A stretch of DNA of 64,000 nucleotides from Chitinophagaceae bacterium (GCA_016720825.1 JADKJV010000003.1:186001-250000), one strand, 5' to 3'; counted from the stretch's first letter, positions 1 through 10,635 are shown. Numbers and translations: made by a program. The notes: a model not told the origin generated them from the letters alone.

Positions 1-439
1 CATTAAATTTCGGGGTGAAGGTTTTCCCATTCAGTTCAACAGAAATGGATTTGATTACATCACCATTTGTGAAAAGGGAATTCGCCCAGCGTCCACCGGT
101 TTCTGTCGTGGTGGCTGAAGCACGTGAATCTTTTTTATAAATATTCTGATCAAGCTGGAGCCAGAGGAAACGGAGTTTATCCGGACTGTTATTGGTGTAC
201 GTGATCACTACGGTTCCACTCACGCCATGTTTGGCTGTGTCCAGTGTTGCGTTGATTTTATAATCCGCCCTGTTCTGCCAGTAACGGGCTCCGGGTTCAC
301 CGCTGGCTGACCGGAAATCATTGCCGGGATAAGGATAAAACTGGGGATTAAAAGCTTCTTTGTTGTCATAGACGGAAACCTGTGAAAAAACGGTCACACA
401 TGAAATAATGGCGACCCAGGTCAGCATGAACTTCTTCAT
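1..439 (-). CDS. M1 family metallopeptidase, N-terminal part (cut by window edge)
   Basis: The first 146 codons of a secreted zinc aminopeptidase-like protein are visible; the rest lies beyond the left edge. The start ATG (complement of 437-439) opens a signal peptide (MKKFMLTWVAIISCVTVFSQ). The following mature region reads like the N-terminal beta-domain of Bacteroidota M1 peptidases, with the RYWQNRADYKINATLD and LRFLWLQLDQN segments. The HExxH zinc site would lie outside the window, so catalysis cannot be confirmed. The family call rests on the N-terminal domain only. Confidence 0.75.
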   Translation of the reverse strand, partial: MKKFMLTWVAIISCVTVFSQVSVYDNKEAFNPQFYPYPGNDFRSASGEPGARYWQNRADYKINATLDTAKHGVSGTVVITYTNNSPDKLRFLWLQLDQNIYKKDSRASATTTETGGRWANSLFTNGDVIKSISVELNGKTFTPKFN

Positions 440-522
440 ACGGTATTTATACTGTTTAGTGGTTTGAAAGATAGGGTAAAAGCAGGCTTCGTGCCTACCG
501 GAGAGCAGGTATTTGCATTTCT

Positions 523-1248
523 TTATGGAAAAATGGATTCCGCCAGGGCCACACTGTCGGGTTTTCCCACATCCACCAGCCTGTCACCACTGTGATCAAA
601 ACCCATGATACGTTTTTTAGCTGCGAGCGCCAGGTACACATCTACCAGGGAAAACTTGCCGCTGAAACCGGCTATTTCCATGGCGTTGAAAATGCCGTAC
701 TCAAACACCACCACGCAACTGTAGGCTTTCGGTATCAGGGTTGTTTTGGAGATAGAAATTTTTTCCTGTCCTGTCTGGTTGTTTTTCCAGCCGCAGAGCC
801 GGCTATGGTCATCAAATAAAAAATTCCGGGAACTGCTGCGGTCAGTAACGCCAAATGATATGAACGCTTCTTTCATCTCATGATAACGAATGAGATTTTT
901 TATGTTCAGGTCAGTAAGTATATCAACGTTACAGGTAATGAATTTTTGGCCCGGGGTAAATAAATCTTTTGCGTTGAGAAGACCACCACCTGTTTCCAGC
1001 AGGAAATTGGTTTCGTCACTGATCTGCACCCGGCTGCCCCATCCTTTATTTTTTTCAACGATTTCTTCCATCTGGCTGGCAAAATGATGGACATTCACAA
1101 TAACATCTTCAATGCCGTATTGCTGTAAATAACGGATATTCCTTTCCAGCAATGTCTGGCCGTTCACAACAGCCAAAGCCTTCGGATGCTTATCCGTCCA
1201 TGGTTTAAAACGTGTGCCGAGGCCGGCACTGAAGATCATCGCCTTCAT
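523..1248 (-). CDS. Sugar-1-phosphate nucleotidyltransferase, MurU-like
   Basis: A 241-residue nucleotidyltransferase with the N-terminal signature AGLGTRFKPWTDKHPKAL (residues ~8-25), where the GxGTR loop and the Lys of the PKAL segment bind the nucleotide and sugar phosphate. An LETGGGL segment follows, typical of MurU/RmlA-type enzymes, and a CNVDILTDL metal-binding segment. Its start overlaps the stop of the upstream kinase gene by 4 bp (ATGA), so the two are translationally coupled. In the MurNAc salvage pathway AmgK makes MurNAc-1-phosphate and MurU makes UDP-MurNAc; the pairing here suggests that route. Another sugar phosphate (for example mannose-1-P) remains possible. Confidence 0.8.
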   Translation of the reverse strand: MKAMIFSAGLGTRFKPWTDKHPKALAVVNGQTLLERNIRYLQQYGIEDVIVNVHHFASQMEEIVEKNKGWGSRVQISDETNFLLETGGGLLNAKDLFTPGQKFITCNVDILTDLNIKNLIRYHEMKEAFISFGVTDRSSSRNFLFDDHSRLCGWKNNQTGQEKISISKTTLIPKAYSCVVVFEYGIFNAMEIAGFSGKFSLVDVYLALAAKKRIMGFDHSGDRLVDVGKPDSVALAESIFP

Positions 1249-2714
1249 GATTTTTTCTCCGGCAATGGATTATGCCAGTTTTTTAATTCCTGTTCAATAT
1301 GTTTCAGTTCCAGTTTTACCTTGAATTTGTTTTTCAGGTGACGGGTCAGTGCATCCGCCGCATATACGCTGCGGTGTTGTCCGCCCGTGCAGCCAAAATT
1401 CACGTGCAGGCTTTCAAACCCGCGCTTGATATATTCCTCCACCGAAATATCCACGATATCAAAAATACTGTTGAGGAATTCAGGCATCTGGGTCTGCTGC
1501 TCCAGGAAATCCTTCACGTCTTTATCACGGCCCGTTTGCGTTTTCATGGAATCAATCCTTCCCGGATTCAGGATGCCGCGGCAATCAAAAACAAAACCAC
1601 CGCCATTGCCGCTGTCATCAGCCGGAATGCCACGCCGGTACGAGAAGCTGTGAACACGAACCAGCAGGGGTGTGGTTTCGTCTGCCTGTGTGGGTGTGAA
1701 CCGCATGATGATTTCATCTTCCACACAAATGTCAAGCACTCTTTTAAACTCAGGAACCGAAATGCCCAGACTCTGGTGTTCTAAGAACTCACGCAGGTTT
1801 TTCAATGCCAGCGGTATGCTGGTCAGGAACTGTGCTTTTCTTTCAAACAAACCCCGGAAACCATAAGCACCCAACACTTGTAAAATACGGATGAGTACAT
1901 ACCCATTATACTGACTGCGGAAAATATTCCGGTCAGTTTCCTTGCCAGTGATTGTTTCAAAATGGTTCATGTAATCTTCCAGCAAACCATTTTTCCAGCT
2001 GTCGGGCAAACCGGCCCTGGCCTGCCAGAGCATAGATGCCACATCATATTGCGGGGCACCTTTCATGCCACCCTGGTAATCTATGAAGTGAACACTGTCA
2101 TCATCCTTCACCATGATATTCCGGCTCTGGAAATCCCGGAACATAAAATATTTGTATTCTGTATGCGTGAGGTAATTGCTCAGCGCTTCAAAATCATCAA
2201 TCAGTTTTTGTTTGTCATAAGGCCGGCGTAAGGCATCCAGGAAATAATATTTGAAGTAGAGCAGGTCAGCCATGATGGCCTGCTTGCCGAATTCTTTGTT
2301 GGTGAGGCAGCGGGAATAATCCAGTCCTTCATCACCCTTAATCTGCAGTTCAGCCAGTGCTTTAAGGCTTTTGCTGAACAGCATATAGTTTTCATCTGTA
2401 AAACCAGTTGCTTCTAAGCGGTTCAGTAATGAAACGGTTCCAAAATCTTCCTGCAGGTAAAACTGCCGGTCTTCACTGATGGTCAGTATTTCCGGGATGG
2501 CGAGTTTTTTTTCCCTGAAATGGTCAGAGAAATAAAAAAAAGCTTCGTTTTCAGGAATATTAGCACCATAAGTACCTATGACTGTCTTGCCCTTGCCATG
2601 AAACCGGAAATAACGGCGGTCGCTGCCGCTCTGGGGCAGCAGGTCTGTGCTGTCGGGAGGGCAACCCGCCCAGGATGTATATAATGCGGAAATAGCTTCC
2701 ACCAGGTGTTGCAT
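1245..2714 (-). CDS. Amino-sugar kinase (AmgK-like APH fold) fused to RapZ C-terminal domain
   Basis: A 489-residue two-domain protein. Residues 1 to ~310 are an aminoglycoside-phosphotransferase fold. The catalytic loop reads FRDFQSRNIMV (Asp and Asn of the Brenner-type motif) followed by the metal-binding FIDYQGG. Residues ~345-489 match the RapZ/YvcJ C-terminal domain, ending in FGCTGGQHRSVY and a basic helical tail. The RapZ N-terminal P-loop domain is absent. I chose the ATG at 2714, because the ORF can extend nine codons upstream but those residues look like leader. The downstream MurU-like gene overlaps by 4 bp. Kinase function (MurNAc/GlcNAc anomeric phosphorylation) is inferred from this pairing. 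Confidence 0.8.
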   Translation of the reverse strand: MQHLVEAISALYTSWAGCPPDSTDLLPQSGSDRRYFRFHGKGKTVIGTYGANIPENEAFFYFSDHFREKKLAIPEILTISEDRQFYLQEDFGTVSLLNRLEATGFTDENYMLFSKSLKALAELQIKGDEGLDYSRCLTNKEFGKQAIMADLLYFKYYFLDALRRPYDKQKLIDDFEALSNYLTHTEYKYFMFRDFQSRNIMVKDDDSVHFIDYQGGMKGAPQYDVASMLWQARAGLPDSWKNGLLEDYMNHFETITGKETDRNIFRSQYNGYVLIRILQVLGAYGFRGLFERKAQFLTSIPLALKNLREFLEHQSLGISVPEFKRVLDICVEDEIIMRFTPTQADETTPLLVRVHSFSYRRGIPADDSGNGGGFVFDCRGILNPGRIDSMKTQTGRDKDVKDFLEQQTQMPEFLNSIFDIVDISVEEYIKRGFESLHVNFGCTGGQHRSVYAADALTRHLKNKFKVKLELKHIEQELKNWHNPLPEKKS

Positions 2715-2782
2715 GCGGCAAATGTAGGCAACCCCCTGCAAAATGGGTAAGACCTTCCCGGACAGGCATTAGTTTTTTAAGT

Positions 2783-2790
2783 TAATTTTG
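2783..2790 (+). promoter_or_regulatory. Bacteroidota -7 promoter element for icmF
   Basis: TAATTTTG matches the Bacteroidota -7 consensus TAnnTTTG exactly. It lies 15 bp before the icmF ATG, implying a very short leader of about 10 nt. No clear TTG -33 element is visible at the expected spacing. The match also shows that the in-frame TTG at 2788 is promoter sequence, not a start codon. Confidence 0.55.
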
Positions 2791-2805
2791 CGTCAGTTTT
2801 CAATT

Positions 2806-5800
2806 ATGAGTTACACCCCTGTAAATAAGGTACGTATTGTTACGGCTGCCAGCCTGTTCGACGGACATGATGCGGCCATCAATATCATGCGCCGGATCAT
2901 GCAGAGCCTTGGCGCCGAAATCATCCACCTGGGCCATAACCGCTCAGTGAAAGAAATTGTGGAAACCGCCATTGAAGAAGATGTACAGGGCATCGCCATC
3001 ACCAGTTACCAGGGCGGACACGTGGAATTTTTTAAATACATGAAAGACCTGCTGGTTGAAAACGGCTGTGGTCATATCAAAATATTCGGCGGTGGTGGCG
3101 GAACCATCCTGCCAACGGAAATTGAAGAGCTGCACCAGTATGGTATCTCCAGGATTTATTCCCCGGATGACGGACGGAAGATGGGACTGGAAGGCATGAT
3201 TGAAGATGTGATCCGCCAGTGCGACACAATCCTCAACGGGCAGGCAGATTATCCCACTCCCCTGAAACTGGAAGAAGCCAAAGATGTCCGGAAAATTGCC
3301 CGTCAGATTACCCATGCGGAGAACGGGACGTTGCATCCCCTCCATAATATCAGCGGTCTCACCATTCCCGTGCTGGGTATTACCGGTACCGGTGGTGCAG
3401 GCAAGAGCAGTGTGACAGATGAAATCGTGCGCCGGTTCCTGGCGAATTTTACAGACAAAACAATTGCGGTGATTTCTGTAGATCCGTCCAAGAAAAAAAC
3501 GGGCGGTGCTTTACTCGGCGACCGGATCCGGATGAATGCCATTTCCCATCCACGGGCATATATGCGCAGCCTCGCTACCAGAGATGATAATACGGCACTG
3601 AGTCCGCATATCCGCGAAGCGATTGATATCTGCAAGGCAGCGGGATTTGATTTTATCATTCTCGAAAGTGCTGGTGTGGGACAAAGTGATGCTTCTATTC
3701 TAGATTTCTGTGATATCAGCATGTATGTGATGACACCTGAATATGGTGCCGCCACCCAATTGGAGAAAATCAACATGCTGGATTACGCCGACCTGGTTTG
3801 TATCAACAAGTTTGATAAAGCCGGGGCACTGGATGCACTGGCCGATGTACGCAAACAGTTCAAAAGGAACCACCAGCTGTTTACGGCAAAGGATGAAGAC
3901 CTGCCCATTGTGGGAACGATGGCCAGCAAGTTCAACGATGATGGTGTGAACCACCTGTTTGAACTGCTGCTGAAAAAAGTGGAGGCTAAAACGTCTGTCT
4001 ATTTCGGCAATTATTATTTTGCGGATACTGCCAAAGTTTCCCAGGCCGTTATCCCGCCTTCCCGTGTACGCTATCTCTCAGAAATATCACAGAGCAACCG
4101 TGATTATGATAACCTGGTGAAGGAGCAATCAGCGATTGCATCCAAACTGTACCGCCTGCAGGGTGCGTATGACCTGATCAGTGAAAAAGATGCAGAGACA
4201 GCTGCTGTGCTGAAAAAGCAAATGGAGTTTTATACAGAGCAGCTCACACCGGTTGCGCGCAAACTGATATTCAACTGGCCCAATAAAGTAAATGAATACC
4301 AGAAAGATTTTTATGAATTCGTGGTGCGGGATAAAACCATCCGCCAGGAAATGTTCTCTACCAGTCTTTCCGGTACACGTATACCTAAAGTAGTGCTGCC
4401 CAAATACCACGACTGGGGCGACCTGCTCACCTGGCAGGGCCAGGAAAATGTGCCGGGTCATTTCCCGTATACAGCCGGTGTGTTCCCGTTAAAAAGGGAA
4501 GGCGAAGATCCCACACGCATGTTTGCCGGTGAAGGCGGACCGGAAAGAACCAACCGCCGTTTCCATTACGTGAGTATGGACCAGCCGGCCCGCCGTCTGT
4601 CAACTGCATTCGATTCTGTTACATTATATGGCGAAGACCCTGATCACCGTCCTGATATTTTTGGTAAAGTAGGTAACAGTGGCGTGAGTATTGCCACCGT
4701 GGATGATGCCAAGAAATTATACAGCGGTTTTGACTTGTGTGATCCAAAGACTTCGGTGAGTATGACCATCAACGGTCCCGCCCCGGTGGTGCTTGCCTTT
4801 TTCATGAATGCAGCTATTGACCAGCAATGTGAAAAATATATCATCACCAATAACCTGCGTGATGAGGTCAATAAAATTATTGAAGGGAAGTATAAAGCGG
4901 AGGAGATGCCCCGCTACAAGGGTGTTGACAACCATCCGGTGATTCCGGAGAAAGGGGAGCTGAAAGGTGAACTGCCGGCAGGTAATAATGGTTTGGGCTT
5001 GCGTTTACTGGGATTATCAGGTGCTGATGTTTTACCGGTTGATATTTATAAACAGATTAAAGCCGCTGCTTTGTCACAGGTGCGCGGAACGGTGCAGGCA
5101 GATATTTTAAAAGAAGACCAGGCTCAGAACACCTGTATTTTCTCCACGGAATTTGCATTGAAGCTGATGGGTGATGTGCAGGAATATTTTATCAAACAGA
5201 AAGTCCGGAATTTTTACAGTGTAAGTATATCTGGTTATCATATTGCGGAAGCAGGTGCGAATCCCATTACACAGCTGGCATTTACGCTGGCCAATGGCTT
5301 CACCTTTGTTGAGTATTATCTGAGCCGCGGAATGAACATTGATGATTTCGCGCCGAATTTATCTTTCTTCTTCAGCAATGGCATGGATCCGGAATACAGT
5401 GTGATCGGTCGTGTGGCCAGGCGCATCTGGGCCAAGGCCATGAAGTATAAGTACAAGGCCAATAAGCGCAGTCAGATGCTGAAATACCATATTCAGACAT
5501 CCGGCCGCAGCCTGCACGCGCAGGAAATTGATTTTAATGATATCCGTACCACGTTACAAGCTTTGTACGCGATATATGATAACTGCAATTCCCTTCACAC
5601 AAATGCATACGATGAAGCCATCACCACGCCGACGGAAGAAAGTGTGCGCAGGGCGATGGCCATCCAGCTAATCATTAACCGTGAACTGGGATCAGCCAAG
5701 TCTGAAAATTTCATACAAGGCTCATTTGTGATTGAAGAACTGACCAGCCTGGTGGAAGATGCTGTACTGGCCGAATTTGACCGCCTCACAGAAAGAGGGG

Positions 5801-6183
5801 GCGTACTGGGTGCCATGGAGCGGATGTACCAACGGAATAAAATCCAGGAAGAATCCCTTTACTACGAACACCAGAAACATACAGGTGAACTGCCCATTAT
5901 CGGCGTGAATACCTTCCTCAATAAAAAGGGTTCACCCACCATTATCCCTGCCGAAGTGATTCGCAGTACCAATGAGGAAAAAGAAGACCAGATTTACAAC
6001 CTGCAGAAATTCCATGCACGGAACAGGTCCAAATCAGAAGAGATGCTTAAAAAACTGCAGGAGGTAGCTATCAGTAACGGAAATCTATTTGAAGAACTCA
6101 TGGAAACCGTGAAGTACTGTTCACTCGGACAAATTACCCATGCTTTATATGCAGTGGGCGGGCAATACCGCAGGAATATGTAA
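2806..6183 (+). CDS. icmF: Fused isobutyryl-CoA mutase IcmF (B12 domain, GTPase chaperone, mutase)
   Basis: A 1125-residue adenosylcobalamin-dependent acyl-CoA mutase carrying its own G-protein chaperone. The order is an N-terminal B12-binding domain with the DGHDAA cobalamin motif (residues ~20-25), and a MeaB/ArgK-type GTPase with Walker A GTGGAGKS near residue 195 and NKFD near 335. The C-terminal mutase TIM barrel begins near residue 560 ([12 protein letters not shown]) and includes [19 protein letters not shown]. This domain order is diagnostic of IcmF, which interconverts isobutyryl-CoA and n-butyryl-CoA. ATG 2806 is preferred over TTG 2788, which lies inside the -7 element. The gene is divergent from the kinase fusion. 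Confidence 0.95.
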   Translation: MSYTPVNKVRIVTAASLFDGHDAAINIMRRIMQSLGAEIIHLGHNRSVKEIVETAIEEDVQGIAITSYQGGHVEFFKYMKDLLVENGCGHIKIFGGGGGTILPTEIEELHQYGISRIYSPDDGRKMGLEGMIEDVIRQCDTILNGQADYPTPLKLEEAKDVRKIARQITHAENGTLHPLHNISGLTIPVLGITGTGGAGKSSVTDEIVRRFLANFTDKTIAVISVDPSKKKTGGALLGDRIRMNAISHPRAYMRSLATRDDNTALSPHIREAIDICKAAGFDFIILESAGVGQSDASILDFCDISMYVMTPEYGAATQLEKINMLDYADLVCINKFDKAGALDALADVRKQFKRNHQLFTAKDEDLPIVGTMASKFNDDGVNHLFELLLKKVEAKTSVYFGNYYFADTAKVSQAVIPPSRVRYLSEISQSNRDYDNLVKEQSAIASKLYRLQGAYDLISEKDAETAAVLKKQMEFYTEQLTPVARKLIFNWPNKVNEYQKDFYEFVVRDKTIRQEMFSTSLSGTRIPKVVLPKYHDWGDLLTWQGQENVPGHFPYTAGVFPLKREGEDPTRMFAGEGGPERTNRRFHYVSMDQPARRLSTAFDSVTLYGEDPDHRPDIFGKVGNSGVSIATVDDAKKLYSGFDLCDPKTSVSMTINGPAPVVLAFFMNAAIDQQCEKYIITNNLRDEVNKIIEGKYKAEEMPRYKGVDNHPVIPEKGELKGELPAGNNGLGLRLLGLSGADVLPVDIYKQIKAAALSQVRGTVQADILKEDQAQNTCIFSTEFALKLMGDVQEYFIKQKVRNFYSVSISGYHIAEAGANPITQLAFTLANGFTFVEYYLSRGMNIDDFAPNLSFFFSNGMDPEYSVIGRVARRIWAKAMKYKYKANKRSQMLKYHIQTSGRSLHAQEIDFNDIRTTLQALYAIYDNCNSLHTNAYDEAITTPTEESVRRAMAIQLIINRELGSAKSENFIQGSFVIEELTSLVEDAVLAEFDRLTERGGVLGAMERMYQRNKIQEESLYYEHQKHTGELPIIGVNTFLNKKGSPTIIPAEVIRSTNEEKEDQIYNLQKFHARNRSKSEEMLKKLQEVAISNGNLFEELMETVKYCSLGQITHALYAVGGQYRRNM

Positions 6184-6187
6184 TCCT

Positions 6188-6823
6188 TTATTTGAAATCA
6201 AGCACAGCATTGTAACTGTACATTTTATGCGGCTGTATGGATATGCCCAGTTTTTTATAGGAGTCAAGACAGATTTCGCGGTGGCCCAATGAAGGAACAT
6301 CCTCATCAATCAGTAAGTGCATTACAATATCCAGCGCTTCGTTGTTGCCATAGTCACAGCATTCACCACTGAAATTGGAGACCCGTTCACAGGCTTTGCT
6401 CCGGTCATGACCCACATAACCATCTTTACCTGCCTGGACAGCGTGGCATTTGGCGCTGGTAAAACAAGCCAGGTCCGGAAGTAAAAGATTACCTGCTTTC
6501 AGCGTTTTAAATGTATCAACCAGTGATTTATAATAAGAGGAATTGATGAGTTCCCTGCTATCTGATTTTTCAGGATACTGCTTAATCACCGTTTCCAGGA
6601 AAAGGGAAGGGTACATCCTGGCCAGGTTCAGCACATAGATTACATCTTTTTCGGCCGGTGTCAGGAATGCAGATTTGGCGGCTGTATTACAGGCATTGTA
6701 CATGGGTTTATTCCATTCTGCGGAATAAGCAGCCAGTGGTGAAACTGCCGGACTGCGCTGGAAAGAAAGGAAAGGGATAACAAATAACAGCAGCAACAGG
6801 TGGTTTGGGTGTGTTTTTCTCAT
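6188..6823 (-). CDS. Secreted CAP-domain (SCP/PR-1 family) protein
   Basis: A 211-residue protein with an N-terminal hydrophobic signal (residues ~8-22). The CAP fold is recognisable from the LNLARMYPSLF helix, then GHDR, GECCDYG and the closing LIDEDVPSLGHREICL. Together these supply the His and Glu residues of the CAP cavity. Six or more cysteines in the mature part fit an exported disulfide-bonded protein. It faces icmF tail to tail with only 4 bp between the stops. The biochemical role of bacterial CAP proteins is mostly unknown, so none is assigned. Confidence 0.75.
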   Translation of the reverse strand: MRKTHPNHLLLLLFVIPFLSFQRSPAVSPLAAYSAEWNKPMYNACNTAAKSAFLTPAEKDVIYVLNLARMYPSLFLETVIKQYPEKSDSRELINSSYYKSLVDTFKTLKAGNLLLPDLACFTSAKCHAVQAGKDGYVGHDRSKACERVSNFSGECCDYGNNEALDIVMHLLIDEDVPSLGHREICLDSYKKLGISIQPHKMYSYNAVLDFK

Positions 6824-6896
6824 GGTGTAGCTGCTGATACGACAGGAACGCCCCGGTTATTGTATGAAGTCGTATAAAAAAATGTAAAATCAGGAT

Positions 6897-7640
6897 TTAT
6901 CCTGCCTGTATGCCTGCTGCGGACGCTGCATCCAGGAACCAGCAGTTGATGCCTTTTGCCGGATGGACCCCCGCAGCCGGATATTTGTTTTTACTGCCGG
7001 CTTTTCCAAGTAAGGATGATACTATAGCTGCTTTCTCCGGGCCGCTAACGAGGAAAACGGTTTTGGCGGCACGATTGATCAGCGGGTATGTAAAGCTGAT
7101 GCGATGGGTTTGTTTCTCTTCCACCCAGACGGCACTCACCCATTTTTTCTTTTCTGTTAAAACAGCAGTACCGGGGAACAGGGAAGCCGTATGGCCATCG
7201 TTGCCAACTCCAAGCATGATCCAGTCAAATGCACCTTTGCTGTGTTTTAAGATCCGCCGGATGGTTTGCTCATATTTAGCGGCTGCCTGTTCCGGTTTGC
7301 CACGGAAAGGAATGGGATGGATATGTGAAGCGGTCAGTGGTACATGATCTAACAGGTTCTCTTTGGCCATACGGAAATTGCTGTCAGGATGATCATACGC
7401 CACCCAGCGTTCATCACTCCAGCAAACATGGATTTTATGCCAGGGGATATTGCGGCTGAATGCGGGTTCTGCCAGTTGCCTGAAGAAAGTGGCCGGTGTA
7501 TTGCCTCCTGATAAAGCAATGGTAAACTGTCCATGTGATGCAATAGCCTGGTTAACATCCTGCACAAATGCATGTGCGGCAGCGGTTGCCATTGCTGCTG
7601 CATTTTCCCAAACGGTTATCATTTGTTTTTGCTGGCCCAT
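6897..7640 (-). CDS. pgl: 6-phosphogluconolactonase
   Basis: A 247-residue DevB/SOL-type lactonase that hydrolyses 6-phosphoglucono-lactone in the oxidative pentose-phosphate pathway. Visible family motifs are LSGGNTPATFF near residue 43, the DERWV segment with HPDSNFRMAKENL, and LGVGNDGHTASLFPG. It is the last gene of gnd-zwf-pgl, starting 2 bp after the zwf stop. An alternative ATG six codons downstream (7622) would give MITVWENAAAM and cannot be excluded. Confidence 0.93.
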   Translation of the reverse strand: MGQQKQMITVWENAAAMATAAAHAFVQDVNQAIASHGQFTIALSGGNTPATFFRQLAEPAFSRNIPWHKIHVCWSDERWVAYDHPDSNFRMAKENLLDHVPLTASHIHPIPFRGKPEQAAAKYEQTIRRILKHSKGAFDWIMLGVGNDGHTASLFPGTAVLTEKKKWVSAVWVEEKQTHRISFTYPLINRAAKTVFLVSGPEKAAIVSSLLGKAGSKNKYPAAGVHPAKGINCWFLDAASAAGIQAG

Positions 7641-7642
7641 GG

Positions 7643-9127
7643 TTATTTGATTGCAGGATCAGGTAAACTGAACCAGTTATTGGCAAAAGGTTTTAATAAT
7701 TCGCGGGAGGCCTGTGGTCCCCAGCTGCCGGCTTTATAAAAATGGAGTTTATGGTTTTCAGATTTGACAGCATCCAGCAGTGGTGTCATGATTTTCCAGG
7801 CTTGTTCCACCTGGTCGGCACGCATGAACAGCGTGGCATCCCCTTCCATCACATCCAGTAAAAGGGCTTCATACGCTTCGGGTATCGGTTCCGTATAGGA
7901 ATCCTTATATGTGAAATCCATTTCAACCGCTTTCAGTTTCATTTGCAAGCCGGGGACTTTGCTTTCAAACAGCAAACTGATTTCCTGTTCCGGTTGTACG
8001 CTGATCACAAGCTGGTTGGGTGTGATATCATCACTGAAAATCGGGTGTTTGGATTTTTTGAATTGTATGATGATGGTGGAACTCTGCCGGGGCAGGCATT
8101 TGCCGGTACGGAGAAAGAAAGGGACGCCTTTCCATTTTTCATTGTCGATAAATAGCTTCAGCGCTGCAAAGGTTTCTGTCCGGGAACCCCGCTTGATATT
8201 ATCTTCCTTCCGGTAAGCCTGTTGGGCAACGCCATTTAAAGTTCCAGCAGTGTATTGACCGAGTATAAGATCATTGCTGTTTTTGAAAGGCCTGATTTTT
8301 TTCAGCACCTGCAGTTTTGCATCGCGGATGGTTTCTGCTTCATAACGATGGGGGCAATCCATGGCCGTAACGCATAGCAATTGCATCAGGTGGTTCTGGA
8401 TCATATCTTTCATGGCGCCGCTGCCATCATAATAACCACCGCGTTTGCCAATACTTACTGTTTCTGACACACTGATCTGGATGTGATCAATATGCTCCTT
8501 GTTCCAAAGTGGTTCAAACACACTGTTTGCAAAGCGGAAGGCCAGGATGTTCTGCACGGTTTCCTTGCCCAGGTAATGGTCAATCCGGTATAATTGTTTC
8601 TCCGCAAAACGTTTCAGTAAAAACCGGTTTAAAGAATGGGCTGTCTGGTAATCAGTGCCAAAAGGTTTTTCAATAACCAGCCGGTCGAGATTGGCTACTG
8701 ATGCGATGGCATGTGTATGCAATCCATCTGCAATGGTTTCAATAAAACGGGGCGATACCGCGAAGTAAAATACACGGGAAGCTCTTTGCTTCCAGGTTTT
8801 TTGCTGTGCATTTAAGTGCTTGCCTAATGCTGCAAAACAGGCCGGGTTATTAAAATCACCGGCGAGGTAATGGATACTGCTTTCAAAACGGGCCCAGTCT
8901 CTTTTCTTTGTTTTGCCTGTCCTGGAAAACTGGTCAATGCCATCGCGCAGTTTTTTCCGGAAGGCTGGTTCTTTCATCGCCACATAATCCACACAAATGA
9001 TGCAATATTTCTCCGGCAGGGCTCCGGCAATAAAAAGGTTATACAGGGCGGGCACCAGCTTGCGCCAGGTAAGATCCCCGTTCCCACCGAAAATAACAAT
9101 CTGCACCGCTCGTTTTTTATTCAGCAT
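7643..9127 (-). CDS. zwf: Glucose-6-phosphate 1-dehydrogenase
   Basis: 494 residues, the usual length for bacterial G6PD, the enzyme that commits glucose-6-phosphate to the oxidative pentose-phosphate pathway while reducing NAD(P)+. The N-terminal Rossmann loop is GGNGDLTWRKLVPALYNL (family consensus GxxGDLxxxK). The active-site signature RIDHYLGKE carries the catalytic Asp-His and substrate-binding Lys, preceded by EKPFG. It is the middle gene of the operon, 9 bp downstream of gnd and 2 bp upstream of pgl. No anomalies were seen. Confidence 0.96.
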   Translation of the reverse strand: MLNKKRAVQIVIFGGNGDLTWRKLVPALYNLFIAGALPEKYCIICVDYVAMKEPAFRKKLRDGIDQFSRTGKTKKRDWARFESSIHYLAGDFNNPACFAALGKHLNAQQKTWKQRASRVFYFAVSPRFIETIADGLHTHAIASVANLDRLVIEKPFGTDYQTAHSLNRFLLKRFAEKQLYRIDHYLGKETVQNILAFRFANSVFEPLWNKEHIDHIQISVSETVSIGKRGGYYDGSGAMKDMIQNHLMQLLCVTAMDCPHRYEAETIRDAKLQVLKKIRPFKNSNDLILGQYTAGTLNGVAQQAYRKEDNIKRGSRTETFAALKLFIDNEKWKGVPFFLRTGKCLPRQSSTIIIQFKKSKHPIFSDDITPNQLVISVQPEQEISLLFESKVPGLQMKLKAVEMDFTYKDSYTEPIPEAYEALLLDVMEGDATLFMRADQVEQAWKIMTPLLDAVKSENHKLHFYKAGSWGPQASRELLKPFANNWFSLPDPAIK

Positions 9128-9136
9128 AGAGGATGT

Positions 9137-10536
9137 TTATATTGTCCAGTCTGTATGGAATGAACCAGCCTGGTCAGTTCTTTCATAAGTATGTGCCCCG
9201 AAATAATCACGCTGCGCCTGTATCAGGTTTGATGGCAGTCGTCCGCTGCTAAACATATCAAAATACTGAAGGCTGCTGCTCAGGCAGGGAATGGGTTGCC
9301 GGGCAGCGGTTGCAATGGAAATGATATTTGCAGCAGCTGCACGATTTCCCAGTATGACAGTGAACATGTCTTTATCCAGCAGCAGGTTCAGCAAGTCTGT
9401 TTGCTGAAGGAAAGTTTTACGGATATCATCCAGGAATTTACTGCGGATGATACAGCCGCCTTTCCAGATCCTGGCAATTTCAGCAGGATTAATTCCGTAT
9501 TTAAACTGCGCAGAGGCTGTTTGTAATAAATGAAATCCCTGGATATAACTGAGTGCGGTGCCGAAATGCAGTGCCTCAGCCAGTGTCTGCAGGTGTTTGT
9601 CATCCCTGTTTAATGGCTTCACAGGTGTTACCCATTGACTGATTATTTGCCTTTCCGGTTTAAAGGAGGAAAGATCCTGGCAGCAACAGCTTCATCAATG
9701 ATTGATAAAGGCACATGCAATTCAAGGGCAGATGCGCTGGTCCACATGCCGGTTCCTTTCATCGCAGCCCGGTCAAGGATCTGGTCAATCAGCTGGCTTC
9801 CGGGAAGCATGGGATCCGCCTGTTTGAAAATATTGGCGGTGATCTCCAGCAGAAACGAAGCAGATGCCCCTTTGTTCCACTGGTCAAATACCTGGTGGAG
9901 TTCATCGTTGGAATAGCCATATACATTTTTCAATACGCCATATACTTCACTGATCAGTTGCATGATGGCATATTCAATACCGTTATGAACCATTTTGGTA
10001 TAATGTCCCGCGCTGCCTGTTCCGGTATGGCAAACACAGGGACCGTCTTCAGTTTGTGCAGCAATTTTTTCAAGGATGGGTTTTAGTTCGGCATAACCTT
10101 CTGCACTGCCACCGGGCATCATACTGGGGCCAAATCGTGCGCCGTCTTCACCGCCGCTGACACCCATACCGGTGAAATGAATGCCCGTGGGTTTCAGGGC
10201 TTCAATCCGCCTGTCTGTATCAATATAATGGGAATTACCTCCGTCAATCAGCACATCACCTGCGGAGAGAAAAGGTTTGGCTTCTTCCATCACCATATCC
10301 ACAATTTTGCCGGCAGGTACCAGCATCATAATACGACGTGGTTTTTCGAGGCTTTCAATAAAAGTTTTCATGGAATCTGCCACGGTAACGGGCTTATCAG
10401 CGGCCAGTTCCAGCAATAGTTTTTGCTGGGCCGGATTGCGGTCATATCCGCATACACTGATACCATGATCTGCCATGTTCAGCAACAGGTTCCTGCCCAT
10501 GGTTCCGAGTCCGATCATGCCAAATGCTGCTCCCAT
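9137..10536 (-). CDS. gnd: 6-phosphogluconate dehydrogenase, interrupted by a one-base frameshift
   Basis: The N-terminal 290 residues contain the NADP Rossmann loop GLGTMGRNL, the GGNSHY and GVSGGEDGARFGPSMMPGG substrate motifs, and KMVHNGIEYAIMQL. The C-terminal part, in another frame, carries IWKGGCIIRS and the closing LIQAQRDYFGAHTYER. The break is near 9673: the minus-strand codons ATC TTT CC would read ATC CTT TCC TCC (ILSS) if one base were restored. The upstream frame otherwise stops at 9643. Restored length is 466 residues, normal for the family. It heads gnd-zwf-pgl. I favour a sequencing error over a true pseudogene because the operon is otherwise intact. Confidence 0.9.
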
Positions 10537-10577
10537 ATCATTATTTTTCTAAAGGTATGCTAAGCTGCTCTTTTCTG

Positions 10578-10597
10578 AAACTCCCTGACGGGAGTTT
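10578..10597. repeat. Perfect inverted repeat between divergent gnd and rhlE
   Basis: AAACTCCC-TGAC-GGGAGTTT, an 8-bp perfect inverted repeat with a 4-nt loop, lies in the ~100-bp divergent intergenic region. It sits about 10 bp upstream of the helicase -7 element. It could be a regulator operator or an RNA hairpin; nothing in the sequence decides between these. Confidence 0.5.
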
Positions 10598-10606
10598 AAA
10601 TTCAGT

Positions 10607-10614
10607 TAACTTCG
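10607..10614 (+). promoter_or_regulatory. Probable -7 promoter element for the DEAD-box helicase
   Basis: TAACTTCG differs from TAnnTTTG at one base. It lies 22 bp before the TTG start of the helicase gene. Confidence 0.4.
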
Positions 10615-10635
10615 CCACCATAAAAAAACTGTCCC

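Noticed and set aside
2788..2806. TTG 2788 as the icmF start
   Set aside because: It lies in the -7 promoter box; ATG 2806 matches family N-termini.
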